Positions 5,458 to 5,935 of a stretch of DNA of 5,935 nt are shown one piece after another. The notes under the pieces were generated by a model. The model saw only the letters and a list, made by a program, of their open reading frames with translations. It searched no databases and was not told the origin of the DNA. This DNA comes from Thermoplasmata archaeon. GTDB taxonomy: Archaea > Thermoplasmatota > Thermoplasmata > Thermoplasmatales > Aciduliprofundaceae. Where the stretch lies: assembly GCA_021163705.1 (NCBI GenBank), contig JAGGTO010000085.1, positions 1-5,935 on the forward strand, given 5' to 3'. Position 1 is the stretch's first letter; every line of letters starts with the position of its first letter. The translations under genes and the position numbers were made by a program.

Positions 5458-5523
5458 ATTTGAAATGCACAAAAAATTAGAATATTTGTGCATCATAATG
5501 AATGGAATAATACCATTTCAAAT
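5458..5523. repeat. Nested, interrupted inverted repeat
   Basis: The left arm ATTTGAAATGCACAAA (5458-5473) has its reverse complement on the right in two pieces: TTTGTGCAT (5485-5493) and CATTTCAAAT (5514-5523). Deleting 23 nt (5494-5516) would restore one continuous 16-bp arm. The ATG at 5465-5467 can pair with either right-hand piece. CAT triplets sit at both edges of the extra 23 nt. The region is very AT-rich (about 25% G+C on the sampled line) and contains no convincing gene. It may be a small palindromic element later disrupted, or an operator of the decayed toxin locus. Confidence 0.5.
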
Positions 5524-5550
5524 ACAATCCTTCCGGGAATTGCTTAAAAT

Positions 5551-5748
5551 ATGGGAGAAGCGGGAGATAGAATGCTGGTCTTAATTGAGCGAATGGGGGA
5601 GAATGATATTGTGAAAAGAGGGAAATGAAAAATTTGAAGAAGTGAGGGATACGAAGCTATCAGGATAGGCAAATACAGGATAATTTATGAAATCAACCAG
5701 GAGATATGGATTCTTGGTATCTCTCATAGAAAAAAGGCTTATAGATGA
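5551..5748 (+). pseudogene. Decayed RelE/ParE-type toxin gene
   Basis: The frame ending at the TGA of 5746-5748 encodes EGYEAIRIGKYRIIYEI followed by a strand and ISHRKKAYR. This is the characteristic C-terminal half of RelE-superfamily mRNA interferases (consensus yRiRvGdYRiiYei ... I.HRr.vYr). Intact RelE proteins of 80-95 aa need about 55 residues before this motif. Here the same frame has stops at 5626-5628 and 5635-5637, and the expected preceding segment (like KNLKK) lies in another frame near 5625-5640, so at least one frameshift is needed. The frame upstream of the first stop is open from the ATG at 5551 (GDRMLVLIERMGENDIVKRGK) and may be the toxin's middle. No intact antitoxin gene is adjacent. 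The mRNA-cutting function should be lost. Confidence 0.68.
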
Positions 5749-5935
5749 ATTTTCGAAAGGAAAACTATGTGGGGGGATGTAGATTTAAAGCTTCACCCAC
5801 TGGCAAAACATTCATTGATACACCCTCTCTCTTTTATCGATCTTCAAAATTACTATTTGATTTTGCTTTTTATGAGCTTACTTCTATACTTTTTTGGCAT
5901 ACGGGATATAAATTTTCCAGCACTTCTTGAAAAGA
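5749..5935. other. AT-rich tail without a supported gene
   Basis: This stretch contains no open frame that looks like a protein. On the minus strand all three frames are open for a short distance in from the window edge; one ends at the stop of 5870-5872. Any of them could be the end of a gene lying outside the window, but the piece is too short to decide. A 16-codon minus-strand frame (5765-5815) has a weak GAGGGTG upstream. A TATA-like GGATATAAAT lies near 5902-5911 and can be read in either direction. Confidence 0.35.

Noticed and set aside
5765..5815. Minus-strand 16-codon frame (MNVLPVGEALNLHPPT) with a GAGGGTG-like sequence upstream
   Set aside because: It is too short to judge, lacks a clear promoter, and could be chance. 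It might be the start of a decayed gene, but nothing downstream supports that.
5745..5930. Plus-strand 61-codon open frame in the tail
   Set aside because: There is no ribosome binding site or convincing promoter at the right distance. The composition is aromatic- and Ser-rich with no motif, typical of an open frame by chance in AT-rich DNA.
5870..5935. Possible C terminus of a minus-strand gene entering from the right edge
   Set aside because: All three minus-strand frames are open from the edge for at least 16 codons, so none can be preferred without the neighbouring sequence.

Overview
The window looks like chromosomal DNA of a thermophilic euryarchaeon. The start sites are preceded by archaeal TATA-like boxes 25-28 bp upstream and often have no leader. 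Where ribosome binding sites exist they match the archaeal anti-Shine-Dalgarno (GGAGGTG). Arginine codons are mostly AGA/AGG and isoleucine codons are often ATA. The MazG, GNAT and KaiC-like protein styles recall the Aciduliprofundum/Thermoplasmatota or Thermococcales side of the Euryarchaeota. I cannot name the organism from sequence alone.

Layout. Positions 1-290 hold a small acidic hypothetical gene on the minus strand with its own promoter, a candidate operator and short T-run terminators. Positions 289-2866 (minus) are a two-gene ABC exporter operon of the MacB/LolCDE type: an ATPase and a permease with a duplicated FtsX module, overlapping by 23 bp. Positions 3014-3781 (minus) encode a GNAT acetyltransferase. 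This gene is divergent from a plus-strand pair at 3834-5101: a KaiC/RAD55-type RecA-fold ATPase, joined by an ATGA overlap to a second protein that appears to share the same fold but has lost its P-loop. A convergent MazG-type nucleotide pyrophosphohydrolase (5076-5333, minus) overlaps the end of that pair by 26 bp. Positions 5334-5935 hold no intact gene. They contain a palindromic array of GTTAAGT-like boxes upstream of mazG, a nested interrupted inverted repeat, and the wreck of a RelE-type toxin gene.

How the parts may work together. The exporter operon is a self-contained machine (ATPase plus membrane subunit) whose substrate is unknown. The most interesting unit is the divergent locus around 3781-5101. 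One palindromic TATA-like element, ATTTAAAT at 3803-3810, is spaced correctly to start leaderless transcripts in both directions, so the acetyltransferase and the ATPase/pseudo-ATPase pair may be co-regulated. The pair itself (one subunit with a Walker A motif, one without, neither with the usual catalytic glutamate pair) suggests a heteromeric nucleotide-sensing switch rather than a motor. That is inference. Base composition also differs by region: by hand counts on sample lines, the exporter operon is near 50% G+C, the GNAT/KaiC locus near 40%, and the gene-poor tail 25-30%.
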